Below are positions 29,693 to 40,093 of a stretch of DNA of 64,000 nucleotides, piece by piece (the stretch's first letter is position 1; every line of letters begins with the position of its first letter). Position numbers and translations under genes: made by a program. The notes beneath the pieces were generated by a model. It worked only from the letters and a program-made list of their open reading frames with translations. It did not search any database and was not told the origin of the DNA. This stretch comes from Chryseobacterium gleum (GTDB taxonomy: Bacteria > Bacteroidota > Bacteroidia > UBA10329), in contig CAMDOM010000011.1 of assembly GCA_945903645.1 (NCBI GenBank), positions 1 through 64,000 on the forward strand, read 5' to 3'.

Positions 29693-31024
29693 TCAATGTA
29701 AACTAGCTAGTTGCTGTTCGATGCCTTCTTTGGTGGTGGGTAATAAGCGCAGTGTTTCAGAACCATTTTTTGCAATAGTAATACGCTGACTTGCCATGTG
29801 TGGCACTTGGTTCAATATGCTGTAAGCCACTATTCGAGCTTTTTCGCCCACTGGAATACCTGAGAATACCACTTTGTCCGTACGTGGGTCATAGCTACCG
29901 TTCATTACTGCATTGATGTTGTCAAACACCAAGCGAACCGAAGGATGCATTGCGGTATCGACTAACACAACGAATTCAGTAGTTGCAGCGGCATCATAAA
30001 ATTTATCGCAATTTATCCAACCCAAACTTCCACTTTTGAGAAGATACGCATCAAAAACCTCATCATTCTTCATAACAGCAATCTGATTTTGCTCCACTTG
30101 TTCCTGCTCTTCAAATTGAGCTTTCAGCGTTTCATATTCCTCCTTGGTTACCTGTTTATCGTTTATGTAGTAGCGCTCTCGGTAAGTAGTTCCACCATTT
30201 ACCGTGCGCAGCTCTTGATTCCAGTTGAAATTTCCATTCCTATCTCTACTTCCAATAAATGTTTCCATTCCATCTTTCGCTTCACCATGTGTGGGAAATT
30301 TGATGTCAATGCTTTTTCCCTTCGTGATGAATGCTGGTTTGTTTCCACAAGAGCCTTCCAACAGTATTGTTCCTCCTGATTCTAGCATTCTACCATTTGA
30401 AGCTGTGTGCAAGTCTGCATTCACCAATTGATTTTGGCCATACACTTCGGTCAGTTCCATGCTCATGCTTGCAGGAATAGTTCCGTCAGCACAACTCAAT
30501 GTGTTTGCAGCAATTGAAATTTCAGTGCCTTGTTTGCCTTTGATTATTTGGTCTTTTCGTGGGTCAACTTCAAATTTCTGAACTGGCAAAGGCAGAAAAT
30601 CACTAATTAAAGTGACCACAGGAGCTATCCAGCCGCTTCCTTTTGTAAGCTCAACCTGGAGTGCCATTTCATGCGAAGTCAACGAGTCCTGTGATGCCCA
30701 GCCATATTTCACATAGCGGTCAGAAACAATAACCTGAGTCACTTCCGCTCCTTGGTTTATCAGCAATTCAACAATACTATTTGCCCGATTTAATGATAAT
30801 TGATTGCGTTCTGCAATACTTCTATTGGATGCAAAACCGCCCATTACCCCAAATCGAACAGTTTTTCCAAATGGCAGCTTGCTATATACTTCTTTCACCA
30901 ACTGCGCATTCACTTCACTTAGTTCGCTGCTTTCATTCGGAAAAAACACATTGTGAAGAGGAGTTGGATTCTTAAATCCAAAAGAAATAAACGCAGTCAT
31001 AAACAGAAAAATTAAGGCTTTCAT
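29693..31024 (-). CDS. Hypothetical secreted protein with an OmpA-like N-terminal segment
   Basis: Signal peptide; VRFGVMGGFASNRSIAERNQLSLNRANSIVELLINQGAEVTQVIVS resembles an OmpA-like peptidoglycan-associated fold; rest unrecognised. Confidence 0.6.
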   Translation of the reverse strand: MKALIFLFMTAFISFGFKNPTPLHNVFFPNESSELSEVNAQLVKEVYSKLPFGKTVRFGVMGGFASNRSIAERNQLSLNRANSIVELLINQGAEVTQVIVSDRYVKYGWASQDSLTSHEMALQVELTKGSGWIAPVVTLISDFLPLPVQKFEVDPRKDQIIKGKQGTEISIAANTLSCADGTIPASMSMELTEVYGQNQLVNADLHTASNGRMLESGGTILLEGSCGNKPAFITKGKSIDIKFPTHGEAKDGMETFIGSRDRNGNFNWNQELRTVNGGTTYRERYYINDKQVTKEEYETLKAQFEEQEQVEQNQIAVMKNDEVFDAYLLKSGSLGWINCDKFYDAAATTEFVVLVDTAMHPSVRLVFDNINAVMNGSYDPRTDKVVFSGIPVGEKARIVAYSILNQVPHMASQRITIAKNGSETLRLLPTTKEGIEQQLASLH

Positions 31025-31176
31025 GATTTCTCGTTTTTAGGTTTAATCATCTAGTAACGGAGAAACGGACAGTTTATTGGGTAAAAAAGTAGTGTTCTCA
31101 AAATATTTCTTCGATTAAGGGAGATCCTTTTTAAAACTTTTGAGCTAGAATCACTTCAAATGCACAATTTTGCTGC

Positions 31177-31797
31177 ATGAATTGGAAGGAGGCTTGGTCG
31201 TTTCGTTGGTTCAGAATTCACTTGATTGTGACTCTGGTCATACTTTTCATAGTAATGCAGGCTATCATTCGCATGATGGACTACATGGAAACACAGCCCG
31301 GTTCTCGGTTGAATGACCCTATTTTGGAATTACTACCTCCAACGGACATGACATGGCCGCTCACCTTTCTTATTTATTCCAACATTTCACTACTACTCTG
31401 GGGCAATCGAAATCATCCTAAAGAGATGCTTATTGGATTGCAAGCATACAGTTTAATGATTTTGGCTCGCACAGTAACCCTATATTCGTTTCCACTGGAA
31501 GCTCCAATAGAAATTATTCCTTTGGCTGATCCGTTGGTGCAATGGAAAAGCGAATATGGTATTGTGCACACCAAAGACTTATTCTTTTCTGGTCATACTG
31601 CCACGGTATTCCTCTGCTTTCTTGCCACTGTGAATTCAAAACTTAGAATTTGGTTTCTTGTAGCAACGCTCTTGGTTGGCAGTTTTGTTCTACTTCAGCA
31701 TGTTCATTATACTTTAGACGTAGTGGTTGCTCCATTTGTGAGCTACATGTGTTATCGCATGACGTTGGTTATCAACGAGAAACTTTCTCTCAGTTGA
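31177..31797 (+). CDS. PAP2-related / sphingomyelin-synthase-like membrane phosphatase
   Basis: KDLFFSGHTATVFLCFL and HVHYTLDVVVAPFVSY (SGH...HYxxD motifs); multi-TM. Confidence 0.7.
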   Translation: MNWKEAWSFRWFRIHLIVTLVILFIVMQAIIRMMDYMETQPGSRLNDPILELLPPTDMTWPLTFLIYSNISLLLWGNRNHPKEMLIGLQAYSLMILARTVTLYSFPLEAPIEIIPLADPLVQWKSEYGIVHTKDLFFSGHTATVFLCFLATVNSKLRIWFLVATLLVGSFVLLQHVHYTLDVVVAPFVSYMCYRMTLVINEKLSLS

Positions 31798-31893
31798 CCG
31801 CGCTTTAAACTAGAGTCTAATCAAATTTAGGATTAGGAGCTACCTTTGTTACCCATAATATTTTCTATTTAATTGATAAACAATGTTTTATCT

Positions 31894-31913
31894 ATAGTTC
31901 CACGTGGAACTAT
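31894..31913. promoter_or_regulatory. parS-like palindrome (ParB binding site candidate)
   Basis: ATAGTTCCACGTGGAACTAT, perfect 20-nt palindrome with parS core TTCCACGTGGAA. Confidence 0.75.
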
Positions 31914-31927
31914 TTTATTTTCAACGA

Positions 31928-33796
31928 ATGATTCATCAATATGATGTAATAGTGGTGGGTGCTGGTCATGCAGGCTGTGAAGCTGCTGCTGCTGCTGCCA
32001 ATCTTGGATCCAAGACTCTTCTTATTACCATGAACATGGGAACAATAGGTCAAATGTCCTGTAACCCAGCTATGGGTGGTATTGCAAAGGGTCAAATAGT
32101 TCGCGAAATTGATGCGCTTGGAGGATACTCGGGAATAGTATCCGATAAATCCATGATACAATTTCGAATGCTGAATCTCTCCAAAGGTCCAGCAATGTGG
32201 AGCCCAAGAACGCAAAACGATCGGTATCGCTTTGCCTACGAATGGCGACTGATTCTTGAGCGCACTCCAAATCTTGACTTCTGGCAAGACATGGTTTCAG
32301 GTTTAATTCTAGATGGTGAAAAGCTTAAAGGAGTAAAAACTTCAATGGGAGTTGAGTTTCATGCTCCTTCAGTAGTGCTTACCAACGGAACATTCTTAAA
32401 TGGAATTATTCATGTTGGTGAGAAGCAATATGGCGGTGGAAGATCTGGAGAAAAAGCTGCTACCGGCATTACCGAACAGCTTATCTCTCTGGGATTTGAA
32501 GCTGGTAGAATGAAGACTGGAACACCACCACGGTTAGATGGCAGGTCTATTAATTACTCCGTGATGGTAGAACAGCCTGGCGATGAGAATCCCTCCAAAT
32601 TTTCATTCACCAATACTGTTCCTTTAAAGGAACAACGGAGCTGCCATCTTACCTACACAAACGAGGAAGTGCATGATATGCTTCGCACAGGTTTTGATAG
32701 GTCCCCAATGTTTAATGGCAGAATACAAGGTCTTGGCCCTCGATATTGCCCTTCCATAGAAGACAAAATCGAACGATTCTCGGATAAAACGAGCCACCAG
32801 CTTTTTGTGGAACCCGAAGGCTGGGACACTATTGAAGTATATCTGAACGGTTTTTCTACCTCCTTACCAGAAGACGTTCAATACGCAGCCCTTCGAAAAA
32901 TTCCGGGATTGGAACATTCCAAGATTTTCAGACCAGGTTACGCCATTGAGTACGATTACTTTCCTCCTACACAGCTATCCACCTCATTAGAAACAAAACT
33001 AATTAATGGGCTATTCTTTGCTGGTCAAATAAACGGGACTACAGGATATGAAGAAGCTGCGTGTCAAGGTTTGATGGCAGGAATTAATGCACATCACTTT
33101 TGGTCCAATATCGCCCCGTTTGTTTTAAAACGGTCTGAAGCATATATCGGTGTTTTAGTAGATGACTTGGTTACGAAAGGAACTGAAGAACCTTACAGGA
33201 TGTTTACCTCCCGTGCAGAACATCGCATTCTATTACGACAAGATAACGCTGATTCAAGGCTTACTCCAATTGGTCATACATTAGGTCTTGCCTCAGAGGA
33301 ACGTTTGAAACGTGTAGAAGAAAAAGCAATTAAATCTATTGCAATTCGTAAGAATTTAGAAAAACTAAGCCTAACACCAGAGGAATTAAATCCCTACTTG
33401 GACAGCATTGAAAGCCAAAACATTCGCCAAAAACTAAAAGCAATATCTATCATTCCTCGTCCTAATGTTTCGCTGAATGATATGGTTGCTAATGTTAAGA
33501 GTATTCAAAATGCTGTTCATAGCATTTCCACAGACACTGAAATAATTGAGCAGGTGGAGATTATTTCCAAGTATGAAGGATATATTTTAAAAGAAACTGA
33601 AGTCGCTTCCAAACTATCCAAATTTGAAGATTTGTTTCTAAAAGCTGAGTTTGACTATTCCAAACTAGAGTCAATTAGCGCTGAAGCGCGTCAAAAACTA
33701 AGCCTAATAAAACCAGCATCCATTGGTCAGGCAGCCCGTATAAGCGGTGTATCTCCTTCAGATATTTCCGTCCTTCTTGTTCACCTAGGTAAGTAA
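31928..33796 (+). CDS. mnmG: tRNA uridine-5-carboxymethylaminomethyl(34) synthesis enzyme MnmG (GidA)
   Basis: [47 protein letters not shown]; the ORF track start is 31904, [10 protein letters not shown] at 31928 preferred. Confidence 0.95.
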   Translation: MIHQYDVIVVGAGHAGCEAAAAAANLGSKTLLITMNMGTIGQMSCNPAMGGIAKGQIVREIDALGGYSGIVSDKSMIQFRMLNLSKGPAMWSPRTQNDRYRFAYEWRLILERTPNLDFWQDMVSGLILDGEKLKGVKTSMGVEFHAPSVVLTNGTFLNGIIHVGEKQYGGGRSGEKAATGITEQLISLGFEAGRMKTGTPPRLDGRSINYSVMVEQPGDENPSKFSFTNTVPLKEQRSCHLTYTNEEVHDMLRTGFDRSPMFNGRIQGLGPRYCPSIEDKIERFSDKTSHQLFVEPEGWDTIEVYLNGFSTSLPEDVQYAALRKIPGLEHSKIFRPGYAIEYDYFPPTQLSTSLETKLINGLFFAGQINGTTGYEEAACQGLMAGINAHHFWSNIAPFVLKRSEAYIGVLVDDLVTKGTEEPYRMFTSRAEHRILLRQDNADSRLTPIGHTLGLASEERLKRVEEKAIKSIAIRKNLEKLSLTPEELNPYLDSIESQNIRQKLKAISIIPRPNVSLNDMVANVKSIQNAVHSISTDTEIIEQVEIISKYEGYILKETEVASKLSKFEDLFLKAEFDYSKLESISAEARQKLSLIKPASIGQAARISGVSPSDISVLLVHLGK

Positions 33797-34720
33797 TTGT
33801 TTCACGTGGAACACTCTATAGAACATCTCCGAAATTGCCCCTCTTGTCAATCTACTCAATTTGAAAATTGGATAGATTGCCAAGATTTCACCTACTCACA
33901 AGAGTTCTTTTCAATTGTAGAATGTAAATCATGCAGACTTCGGTTTACCAATCCGAGACCTACCGAAAAAGCCATAGGACCCTACTACAATAACCCCAAA
34001 TATGTATCTCATACAGATACATCAGAAGGTTTCCTATTTACCATTTATCAATGGGTGAAAACGTTTACGTTGGGTAAGAAGGCTAAAATGATATCAGCGC
34101 TTGCTCAATCAAAAACCATTCTAGATTTTGGGGCTGGAACCGGAGATTTTGCAAATACAATTTGTAAATCTGGGTTCACAACTTTTGCGTTTGAACCAAA
34201 TGATTCTGCTCGATTTCGCATAGCAGAAAAGTATCTAGACATTCAGCTTCTTACAGAATTATCAGAATGCAAGCCCAATTCTATAGATATTATTACTACT
34301 TGGCACGTTATGGAACATGTGCACCAACTAGAAAAAACTCTGCAAACATTTCATAGCATCCTTGAATCTAAAGGCACTCTAGTTATTGCGGTTCCAAACT
34401 CAGAAAGTTTTGACGCTAAATTTTATGGGCGTTTTTGGGCAGCTTATGATGTTCCGAGACATCTGTATCATTTTCAGCCCACGTCTATTGAAGCTCTTCT
34501 AACAACGCATGGCTTTATTCTGACTCGAATAAAACCAATGTGGTTCGACTCTTACTATGTAAGCCTTCTTAGTGAAAGCTACAAAACACCTAACCCAAAT
34601 ATTTTCCAAAAAGCACTTGGAATGGCAACCGCATTTCTAATTGGGTCAATTTCGAACTTAAAAACCTTGAGAGACGCTAAACACTGCTCTAGCGTTATTT
34701 ATATATGTAAAAAGGCCTAA
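33797..34720 (+). CDS. Class I SAM-dependent methyltransferase with N-terminal Cys motif
   Basis: CPSCQSTQFENW; ILDFGAGTGDFANTICKSG; TWHVMEHVHQLEKTL; GRFWAAYDVPRHLYHF; TTG start within the parS-like site. Confidence 0.8.
   Translation: MFHVEHSIEHLRNCPSCQSTQFENWIDCQDFTYSQEFFSIVECKSCRLRFTNPRPTEKAIGPYYNNPKYVSHTDTSEGFLFTIYQWVKTFTLGKKAKMISALAQSKTILDFGAGTGDFANTICKSGFTTFAFEPNDSARFRIAEKYLDIQLLTELSECKPNSIDIITTWHVMEHVHQLEKTLQTFHSILESKGTLVIAVPNSESFDAKFYGRFWAAYDVPRHLYHFQPTSIEALLTTHGFILTRIKPMWFDSYYVSLLSESYKTPNPNIFQKALGMATAFLIGSISNLKTLRDAKHCSSVIYICKKA
33798..33813. promoter_or_regulatory. parS-like site overlapping start of methyltransferase CDS
   Basis: TGTTTCACGTGGAACA, 16-nt near-palindrome; encodes MFHVEH. 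Confidence 0.75.
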
Positions 34721-34868
34721 AAACAATGTGCGTAATAGGCTTATGTGTTACCCTGAACCCCAAACATATAAAAATGGATAAAGTCTAAGAGAAACAATCT
34801 ACAATCATTTGATTTAACTATTTGATAAACAAGTATTTAAATCAAATAAAGCCTTCTTACTGCTATTC

Positions 34869-35621
34869 CTACACAAATTTTAGTCGCCTAACCAAGTCAT
34901 CACGGTAAGAACCTCCGATAGGAATAATTTTCTTATCGTCTTCCATAATAAGATTGCTTTGTTCAATTGCACTAATCTTATCCACCCTAACTATAAAAGA
35001 TCTGTGCACTCGCAAGAAATCATTCGTTTTAAGATTATCCGCAATATCCTTCATTGTAGAATGAACAGTAAACTTTCCTGTCTTGCTATGGATTATGACA
35101 TAGTCTTTAAGTGCCTCTACAAAATAGATATCGTTAGTCTTCACTTTAACCAAACGGCTATTTGACTTGACAAAAATGCAATCGTCCACAGCCTTGTCTG
35201 TAACAATTGCCGAATACAAATCACGTTCTCTTTTAACCTCTTGTTCCTTACCATGTTTGTAAAGCGCCATCTCTATAGATGTGTGCAAATCAATCTCTTT
35301 AAACGGCTTAATTATATATCCATAGGGCTCGGTAACCTTGGCCTTACTTAATGTGCTCTCGTCAGCATAAGCAGTTAAATAAATTATTGGAATTTCATAT
35401 CGTTTTTTAATCTGCTCTGCAGCATCAATTCCGCTAATCTGACCTTTCAACATAATGTCCATTAGAACCAAATCTGGTTTATACTGACCTGCAGACACTA
35501 TCGCTTCTTCGCCAGTATTCTCAACGCTGGGCACATTATAACCTAACTTTTTTAGACTGTTTTGGATATCCTTGGCTACTATGGCTTCATCCTCAACCAC
35601 TAAGATGCTTATTTTAGACAT
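34869..35621 (-). CDS. LytTR-family response regulator
   Basis: ILVVEDEAIVAKDIQ, LVLMDIMLKGQ, YLTAYAD receiver; C-terminal DIYFVEALKDYVIIHSKTGKFTVHSTMKDI...FLRVHRSFIVRVDKI LytTR. Confidence 0.9.
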   Translation of the reverse strand: MSKISILVVEDEAIVAKDIQNSLKKLGYNVPSVENTGEEAIVSAGQYKPDLVLMDIMLKGQISGIDAAEQIKKRYEIPIIYLTAYADESTLSKAKVTEPYGYIIKPFKEIDLHTSIEMALYKHGKEQEVKRERDLYSAIVTDKAVDDCIFVKSNSRLVKVKTNDIYFVEALKDYVIIHSKTGKFTVHSTMKDIADNLKTNDFLRVHRSFIVRVDKISAIEQSNLIMEDDKKIIPIGGSYRDDLVRRLKFV

Positions 35622-35629
35622 ATCTTAAT

Positions 35630-37468
35630 TTATTGCTCTTTAAAATCTATTGTAAACCTAGTTCCATTCTTTGTTTCAACCTGCAAAACACCACCTACCT
35701 GCGTAGCTAACGTAGTTACCAATTGAAGTCCTAACGATTCGGCAGTTTCTACGTTGAACGATTCCGGCAATCCAACTCCATCATCGGCAACAACCAATCT
35801 CAATATCTCTTCACTTTGTCTGCTCAAATGTATATCAATTGTTCCTGTCTTCCGTCCTTTAAATGCGTACTTCAGGGCATTGGATACAAGTTCATTTATT
35901 ATCAAACCACATGGAATACTCGTGTCTAAGTTAATAAATATGTGTTCCAGATGATACACTATCTCTATACCACCTTGAGGCCTTCCATATGAATGGTAGA
36001 GATTTCTAGCTATATTCCGAATGTACTCAGCAAAATTAACTTCAGACAAAGTATCGCTTTGGTACAAACTTTCATGCACGAAGGACATCGACTTTATTCT
36101 ATCCTGGCTCTCACTTAACACGGCCAAGGCCTTTTCATCATCGATATAAGATGACTGCAAATTCAATATGCTAGAAATCACTTGCATATTATTCTTCACT
36201 CTGTGATGCACCTCTTTTAAAAGTACCTCCTTCTCTTTTAGTGAATTTTGAAGCTTTCTTTCGTTTTCCTTCCTTTCCGTTACATCTTCAAACACTGCCA
36301 CAAAGTAATTTGGTGAACTATTTCCATCTCGAACTAACGATACCGTTACGTTAGCACTAATCAATTTTCCATCCTTTCGTACGTAAGTCTGTTCCTTATT
36401 GAAATTTGTGATAGTTCCACTTAACAGATTATCCCAATCTCCTAGACTTTCCTCTACCTCCTTTTCTAACACCAATTGATAAAAGGTCTTTTTGTACAAT
36501 TCCTCAGGGGGATAGCCCATCATATCCGATAAGCGTTGATTTACCAAAAGAAATCTTCCCATTTTAGCGATTCGGGCTATTCCTATGTACGCCTGATCAT
36601 ATATTGCCCTGTGCTGCTCTTCACTAAGACGGAGTTCCTCCTCAACCTTTTTTACCACGGTAATATCGCGCGATACTCCCATAGCACCTATAATATCGCC
36701 TTCTTCATTCTTTAAGGCCGATGCTGAAAGCTTAGAAATGAACATGCTACCATCTTTCCGCTTATTTACAATTTCCACTGCAAGACTACCATCTTTATTT
36801 ATCCGCTCTTGAACGCGCTCCATCTCTAATTTATCGGAATATAGCATAGCGATATTTTTCCCTATCACTTCCTCTTTTGTATATCCAAAACTTACTTCTG
36901 CAGCTTTATTGAATTCGTTGATATTGTATTCAATATCAGTAGCAACAATCATATCCAGCGAACTGTCTATTATACTTTTCGTGTATTTCTCCGAAAGCAA
37001 CAGTTCTTTCATAAGTTTTCTTCGTTCGATTATTTCTCGCTGCAACTGAAGGTTGGTTTCCTCAGCAATTTGAGCTCGTAACTGCTCACGAGCTAACAAC
37101 TTACGAGAAGATATATCATGGATGGTAACTTGTATCGTTCCATCGTCCAACAGACTTCCACCAGATTCCACGTCCCAGGTTTTTCCTGAAATCATATTTA
37201 TCAACTTTATTTCACGAAAACTGGAAAAAAGACCTTGTTCGATTACATCCAACAAACCTTGAAACTGTTTCAAATAACTAGGATGTACAAATTCAAAACA
37301 ATGCACTCCTACAATATCCGTAGTTGACAAACCCACAAATTCAGATGCTATAGGATTTGCATACTGCACACACCCATCTTTGAAAATAACAACACCAATA
37401 GGTAGATTTTCTACCAGATTTCGATATCGCACTCCGTCTACATTTCTAATAACTCCCATTCTTCGCAA
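35630..37468 (-). CDS. Multi-PAS sensor histidine kinase (HisKA_2 type)
   Basis: Several PAS segments; LLKEVHHRVKNNMQVISSILNLQSSYI; GLIINELVSNALKYAFKG; VADDGVGLP. Confidence 0.9.
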   Translation of the reverse strand: MRRMGVIRNVDGVRYRNLVENLPIGVVIFKDGCVQYANPIASEFVGLSTTDIVGVHCFEFVHPSYLKQFQGLLDVIEQGLFSSFREIKLINMISGKTWDVESGGSLLDDGTIQVTIHDISSRKLLAREQLRAQIAEETNLQLQREIIERRKLMKELLLSEKYTKSIIDSSLDMIVATDIEYNINEFNKAAEVSFGYTKEEVIGKNIAMLYSDKLEMERVQERINKDGSLAVEIVNKRKDGSMFISKLSASALKNEEGDIIGAMGVSRDITVVKKVEEELRLSEEQHRAIYDQAYIGIARIAKMGRFLLVNQRLSDMMGYPPEELYKKTFYQLVLEKEVEESLGDWDNLLSGTITNFNKEQTYVRKDGKLISANVTVSLVRDGNSSPNYFVAVFEDVTERKENERKLQNSLKEKEVLLKEVHHRVKNNMQVISSILNLQSSYIDDEKALAVLSESQDRIKSMSFVHESLYQSDTLSEVNFAEYIRNIARNLYHSYGRPQGGIEIVYHLEHIFINLDTSIPCGLIINELVSNALKYAFKGRKTGTIDIHLSRQSEEILRLVVADDGVGLPESFNVETAESLGLQLVTTLATQVGGVLQVETKNGTRFTIDFKEQ

Positions 37469-37476
37469 ACTGTATA

Positions 37477-39006
37477 CTATTCCTCTTCCTTAGATGTTTC
37501 CAACACAGGAGCTTTATTTCCATCCACTTTTAACACAACACCTCGCTGGTATGTAACGGTCATTTTTAAGCTACCATCTTCATTCCAATCCACCCAATCT
37601 CCCTCCTTTTCACTGAATTTATATCTTCCTGATTGCTTCAAATTGCTCGTTTCATAATAAAAATTATGAATTCCTTCCTCCATACCATCTACATATTTTC
37701 CTTCAAACTTCAACTTCTCATTGCGATAGAAATACTTCCAAACACCATTTCTCATTCCAATTCTGTACTCACCTTCTTCTCTATGATTTCCAACATCAAT
37801 AACCCATTTTCCTTCTCTTTCGCCAGCTAAATACTCACCTCTAGCTACCACAGTACCTGTATCACTATACTCAACAGCTAATCCCTCTTCCAATCCTTCA
37901 TAAAAAATTTCCTGTCTCCAAGTTTGTCCATTTTTATAAAACCATTTCCAATCTCCATCCGGCCGGCCTATACTATAACTTCCTTCCTGCTCTATTTTTC
38001 CATCTAAATAATAGAAAATCCACAATCCTTCTCTTCTATTATCCTTGTATCTCCCTTTGCTACGTAGTTCTCCAGTCTCGTAAAATTCTCTCCAATCCCC
38101 TTGTTTTCTTCCATCAGCATCAACAATTCCCTCCCCAACAACTCTTCCCTTTCTATAAATTTTCGAACTCTCTATTTTTCCTTCCAACGAATAAAATCGG
38201 TGAATTCCTTCCTCAACTCCCTTATTATAACTACCCTCTGATTTAACCTGCGCGTTTGGATGAAACTTCTTTTTAATGTCCAACTTAGCTAACTCTTCAG
38301 GATCATTAATAAGAATACCATAATCAAACTTCAACGTTTCTATTAAATTACCTAAGGTATCATACTCTTTCCAATATCCATCCTTTTTATCATTCTTATA
38401 CTTTCCCTCGGTGTGACAAATCAAATTTGGATAGAACGTTTTCCATAAACCTTGGGACTGATTGAACTTATCTTTTCTATTAATCCGTTCTCGCTGACTA
38501 ACGTATCCGTTGCCATATTTTATTACAGATATTATCCTACCATCATACTCATCATACTCATATCCAATACCTTGCTCTTTTCCTTTTCCAACAGTATCGA
38601 TTGGAATAAACTCTTTTATTCTTCCATTCTCATAAAAATATTCAGCTTTTATGCTTCTAATATCATTCTTGAAATACTCGGATTTACTCAACAATCCAGC
38701 CTCGTCATAAGTGTTCTTTATTCCATTCTTAACATCCAAAGCATACGTTACTTCTTGACTAATCAGCCCATCTTCTGTGTAAAAAACCCAAATACTGTCT
38801 AGTAGAAAATCCTTCCTATTCCCTGCCGATTTTAATTTACCATTTGGGTAATACGTTTTCCAATATCCATTTGGTTTTCCATTAACTAAAATACCTTCAC
38901 TAGCTACCTTACCATCCTCAAAAAAGAACTGGGTAAACTCGCCAACTTGGCAGAGCCCTAACTTCGAAATGAATACAAAAGCAATTAGGAAAATGAAGCG
39001 TTGCAT
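37477..39006 (-). CDS. YwqK/MORN-like repeat protein, secreted
   Basis: Signal peptide; repeated GxWxxYYxNGK...EGxYxxGxxxGxW units through the protein. Confidence 0.8.
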   Translation of the reverse strand: MQRFIFLIAFVFISKLGLCQVGEFTQFFFEDGKVASEGILVNGKPNGYWKTYYPNGKLKSAGNRKDFLLDSIWVFYTEDGLISQEVTYALDVKNGIKNTYDEAGLLSKSEYFKNDIRSIKAEYFYENGRIKEFIPIDTVGKGKEQGIGYEYDEYDGRIISVIKYGNGYVSQRERINRKDKFNQSQGLWKTFYPNLICHTEGKYKNDKKDGYWKEYDTLGNLIETLKFDYGILINDPEELAKLDIKKKFHPNAQVKSEGSYNKGVEEGIHRFYSLEGKIESSKIYRKGRVVGEGIVDADGRKQGDWREFYETGELRSKGRYKDNRREGLWIFYYLDGKIEQEGSYSIGRPDGDWKWFYKNGQTWRQEIFYEGLEEGLAVEYSDTGTVVARGEYLAGEREGKWVIDVGNHREEGEYRIGMRNGVWKYFYRNEKLKFEGKYVDGMEEGIHNFYYETSNLKQSGRYKFSEKEGDWVDWNEDGSLKMTVTYQRGVVLKVDGNKAPVLETSKEEE

Positions 39007-39651
39007 ACTTGGTCAAAGATACTCAGTTCAAAAGAAAACAGTTTTTGTTTGACTCCACTAAACAATATATTTATATATAATCTTAATATTTTATACTACT
39101 ACTATTGGCTTGTTCATTCGTGTAAAACTTAGTTGGAGATAATTTTGAGGAGTGAAATATCAGTTATTAATAACATGATTTTAACAGATAAGTAAGAATG
39201 TAAATATGTATGTAATGTGGGTTATCTTAAAATTATTTTACTTAATAGATTATTAGTAATCATTAAGTTGTAATTTATTATTAAAGTAAAGGTTTTTTAC
39301 AATGATGAAGAATTGAAAAGATTTTCAAAAAATTAAGATGATGCTTTAAAAGGATGTGAATAACAGAATTAACAAAAATTGAATCATAAGTTTAATCTGT
39401 GAAAAAGGAAATTTACTGTGAATATATAATTGCAATTACTAACAAGATTTTATTCAAAATGCAGTCTTAGTTAAACTACCCAAGTATGCAATACCAATGT
39501 TTAAGAAGATGTGAACAAGCAAATAGAGTTATGAGCAAAGTCACGTGTATAAGAACGATATTGTCGAACGTTCGGGAAGTATGCTGCCAGTAAGATATTT
39601 ATAGGTTTTACAAGTATTTTGTTTTTACAGATATACACATCAATTAACATC
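39007..39651. other. AT-rich intergenic region; candidate replication origin (oriC)
   Basis: Divergent flanking genes; TGTGAATAA (revcomp TTATTCACA) at 39355-39363 plus one-mismatch variants at 39398, 39417 and 39510 in the same orientation; strong G>C from about 39121 while upstream is C>G. Confidence 0.45.
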
Positions 39652-40092
39652 ATGAAGGACATTGTCATAAGTTGCGATCACGCTGGATTTGGTTTGAAAG
39701 AGCTGGTAAAACACGAATTGAAGCAGCAAGGTATGGATGTTACAGACCTTGGAACTACAAATGCAGATAGGGTAGATTATCCAGATATGATACATCCATT
39801 GGCTAAGGCTATTAATGATGGAAACTTTAAACGTGGAATTATTATTTGTGGAAGTGGCAATGGTGTTGCTATGACTGCTAATAAATATCCTAAAATAAGA
39901 GCTGCCATTTGCTGGAATAGGGAAATAGCGTCACTTGCACGATTGCATAATGATGCTAACATTATTTCCTTGCCAGCACGTTTTATTTCCGAATCGGAAG
40001 CATTGGCCTGCGTGGATACCTTTTTAAATGAAGCATTTGAAGGAGGAAGACATGCTGATCGAGTAAACAAGATTGCTATTAAAAACTGTTAG
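39652..40092 (+). CDS. rpiB: Ribose 5-phosphate isomerase B
   Basis: ISCDHAGFGLKELVKHEL; DYPDMIHPLAKAI; IICGSGNGVAMTANKYPKIRAA. Confidence 0.92.
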   Translation: MKDIVISCDHAGFGLKELVKHELKQQGMDVTDLGTTNADRVDYPDMIHPLAKAINDGNFKRGIIICGSGNGVAMTANKYPKIRAAICWNREIASLARLHNDANIISLPARFISESEALACVDTFLNEAFEGGRHADRVNKIAIKNC

Positions 40093-40093
40093 A

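Noticed and set aside
38452-38802. 116-aa plus-strand ORF
   Set aside because: Antisense shadow of the YwqK/MORN repeat protein; low-complexity I/S/F-rich translation.
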